From Impatiens glandulifera (Eukaryota; Streptophyta; Magnoliopsida; Ericales; Balsaminaceae), in contig NC_061866.1 of assembly GCF_907164915.1 (NCBI RefSeq), positions 26,243,905 to 26,307,904 of the forward strand: a stretch of 64,000 nucleotides of DNA, given 5' to 3'. The notes beneath the pieces are model-generated. The model ran no database searches and was not told where the DNA came from. It worked only from the letters and a program-made list of their open reading frames with translations. Shown here piece by piece: positions 63,291 to 64,000 of this stretch (the stretch's first letter is position 1; every line of letters starts with the position of its first letter). A program made the position numbers and the translations under genes.

Positions 63291-64000
63291 TTAAATTTTA
63301 TAACTAATTAATAAAATAAAAAATTTAAATACATATAATCTCTTTATTCTTAGCCTAATATTTTTTTCTATTCTCCATTTTTTTTAAATATTATTATTAC
63401 TTATTATAACGTTTAATTAATTAATTTATTATTCATATTATTTTATAATATTTGTCATATTTAATATATTTATATTATATTAATAATCTTTTTATTATTA
63501 TTCAATCTAAATATTTTTAAAATTATTTTAGTTGAAGTTATCCAATATAATATTCATCCTTCTTTTGAGTCAAAGTAGGAGTAATGACTATATTTTATGA
63601 TTTAATAAAATAAAAATAATTTTTTAGGTTAAGTATATTTAATTTTTTTAAATACATATAGTTTTATTAGTTGAAAAAAGATGATCTCCATCTTGTGAGT
63701 ATATGATTTTTTTTCTATTCCAAACAATTTCACATGATAAAGTTTAATGTGTTTAATAATATTTATTTTTAATCACAAAAGAAATAAATAATTTTTTTTG
63801 AAATATTATTATAACATTCAATTAATTATTTATTATTTCCCATTATTTTTCAATATTTATCTTTATTCTCATTTTTAATATATTCATATTATATTAATAA
63901 TTTATTATTATTATTAACATATGATATATAAATACTTTTTTTTATAATAAATGTGTTTGTTATGTCCATAACATCTAATTTTTAAATATTTGGTCATTTT

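Larger units (their letters stand above)
62031..64000. other. AT-rich region with tandem duplications, no coding gene recognised
   Basis: No conserved protein is recognised. Two local tandem duplications are listed separately. The rest is A/T-rich, with a few more complex stretches (about 62820-62900) that could be transcribed leader sequence. Confidence 0.6.

Overview
The window looks like an AT-rich nuclear segment of a eudicot plant. The evidence is two spliced protein-coding genes with GT-AG introns and plant-type orthology, plus layers of nested plant transposable elements. One element-associated protein family resembles predicted proteins I recall from asterids (Lamiales), so an asterid is plausible, but I hold that loosely.

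Host genes: (1) 9232-17893 (+) is a complete 17-exon gene for the cytosolic chaperonin subunit CCT1/TCP-1 alpha. It encodes 545 aa, and every splice junction keeps the frame. It lies behind a GC-rich patch with TGGGCC and AAACCCT elements. (2) 51669-56105 (+) is a complete 8-exon serine carboxypeptidase-like gene of 505 aa with a signal peptide and a full Ser-Asp-His triad. No other intact host gene is visible. A receptor-kinase fragment at 44808-45395 is cargo of a Mutator-like element.

Repeat layout, left to right: 363-2381 is a decayed additional ORF of an LTR element, followed by a polypurine tract and a 3.6-kb LTR (2382-5945). Most of that LTR is a roughly 50-copy, 50-bp minisatellite in which each unit encodes two hairpins. 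From 5946 to 8880 the sequence is AT-rich intergenic DNA. After CCT1 come an AT-rich terminal-inverted-repeat element (18.87-20.0 kb) and a hAT-like MITE (20317-20893). From 22.3 to 36.4 kb is a nest: an old minus-strand Copia remnant hit by a young non-autonomous Copia (22331-26675) and by an older Copia (27156-35151). The older Copia is itself split by a long-inverted-repeat element (30.96-32.46 kb). A CACTA terminus (36386) then abuts a minus-strand relative of the minisatellite LTR (36868-39884), which is split by a solo LTR (38387-39713) flanked by GTGAC duplications. Its additional-ORF N-terminus lies at 39993-40909 (-).

The right half holds an internally deleted Ty3/gypsy element (41178-44245), a SINE-like piece, and a Pack-MULE (44543-46232) with a perfect 10-bp target duplication that carries the kinase fragment. 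That Pack-MULE was later hit by a hAT-like MITE. A second copy of the AT-rich element, a Tourist-like MITE in the carboxypeptidase upstream region, and the carboxypeptidase gene follow. Next is a nearly intact but 5'-truncated minus-strand Copia (56672-about 62030), and finally AT-rich tandem duplications, including a repeated exon/intron-like unit.

The three related Copia copies (22.3, 27.2 and 56.7 kb) form one family. The copy at 22.3 kb has nearly identical LTRs but a ruined interior, so it was probably mobilised in trans by relatives of the near-intact copy.
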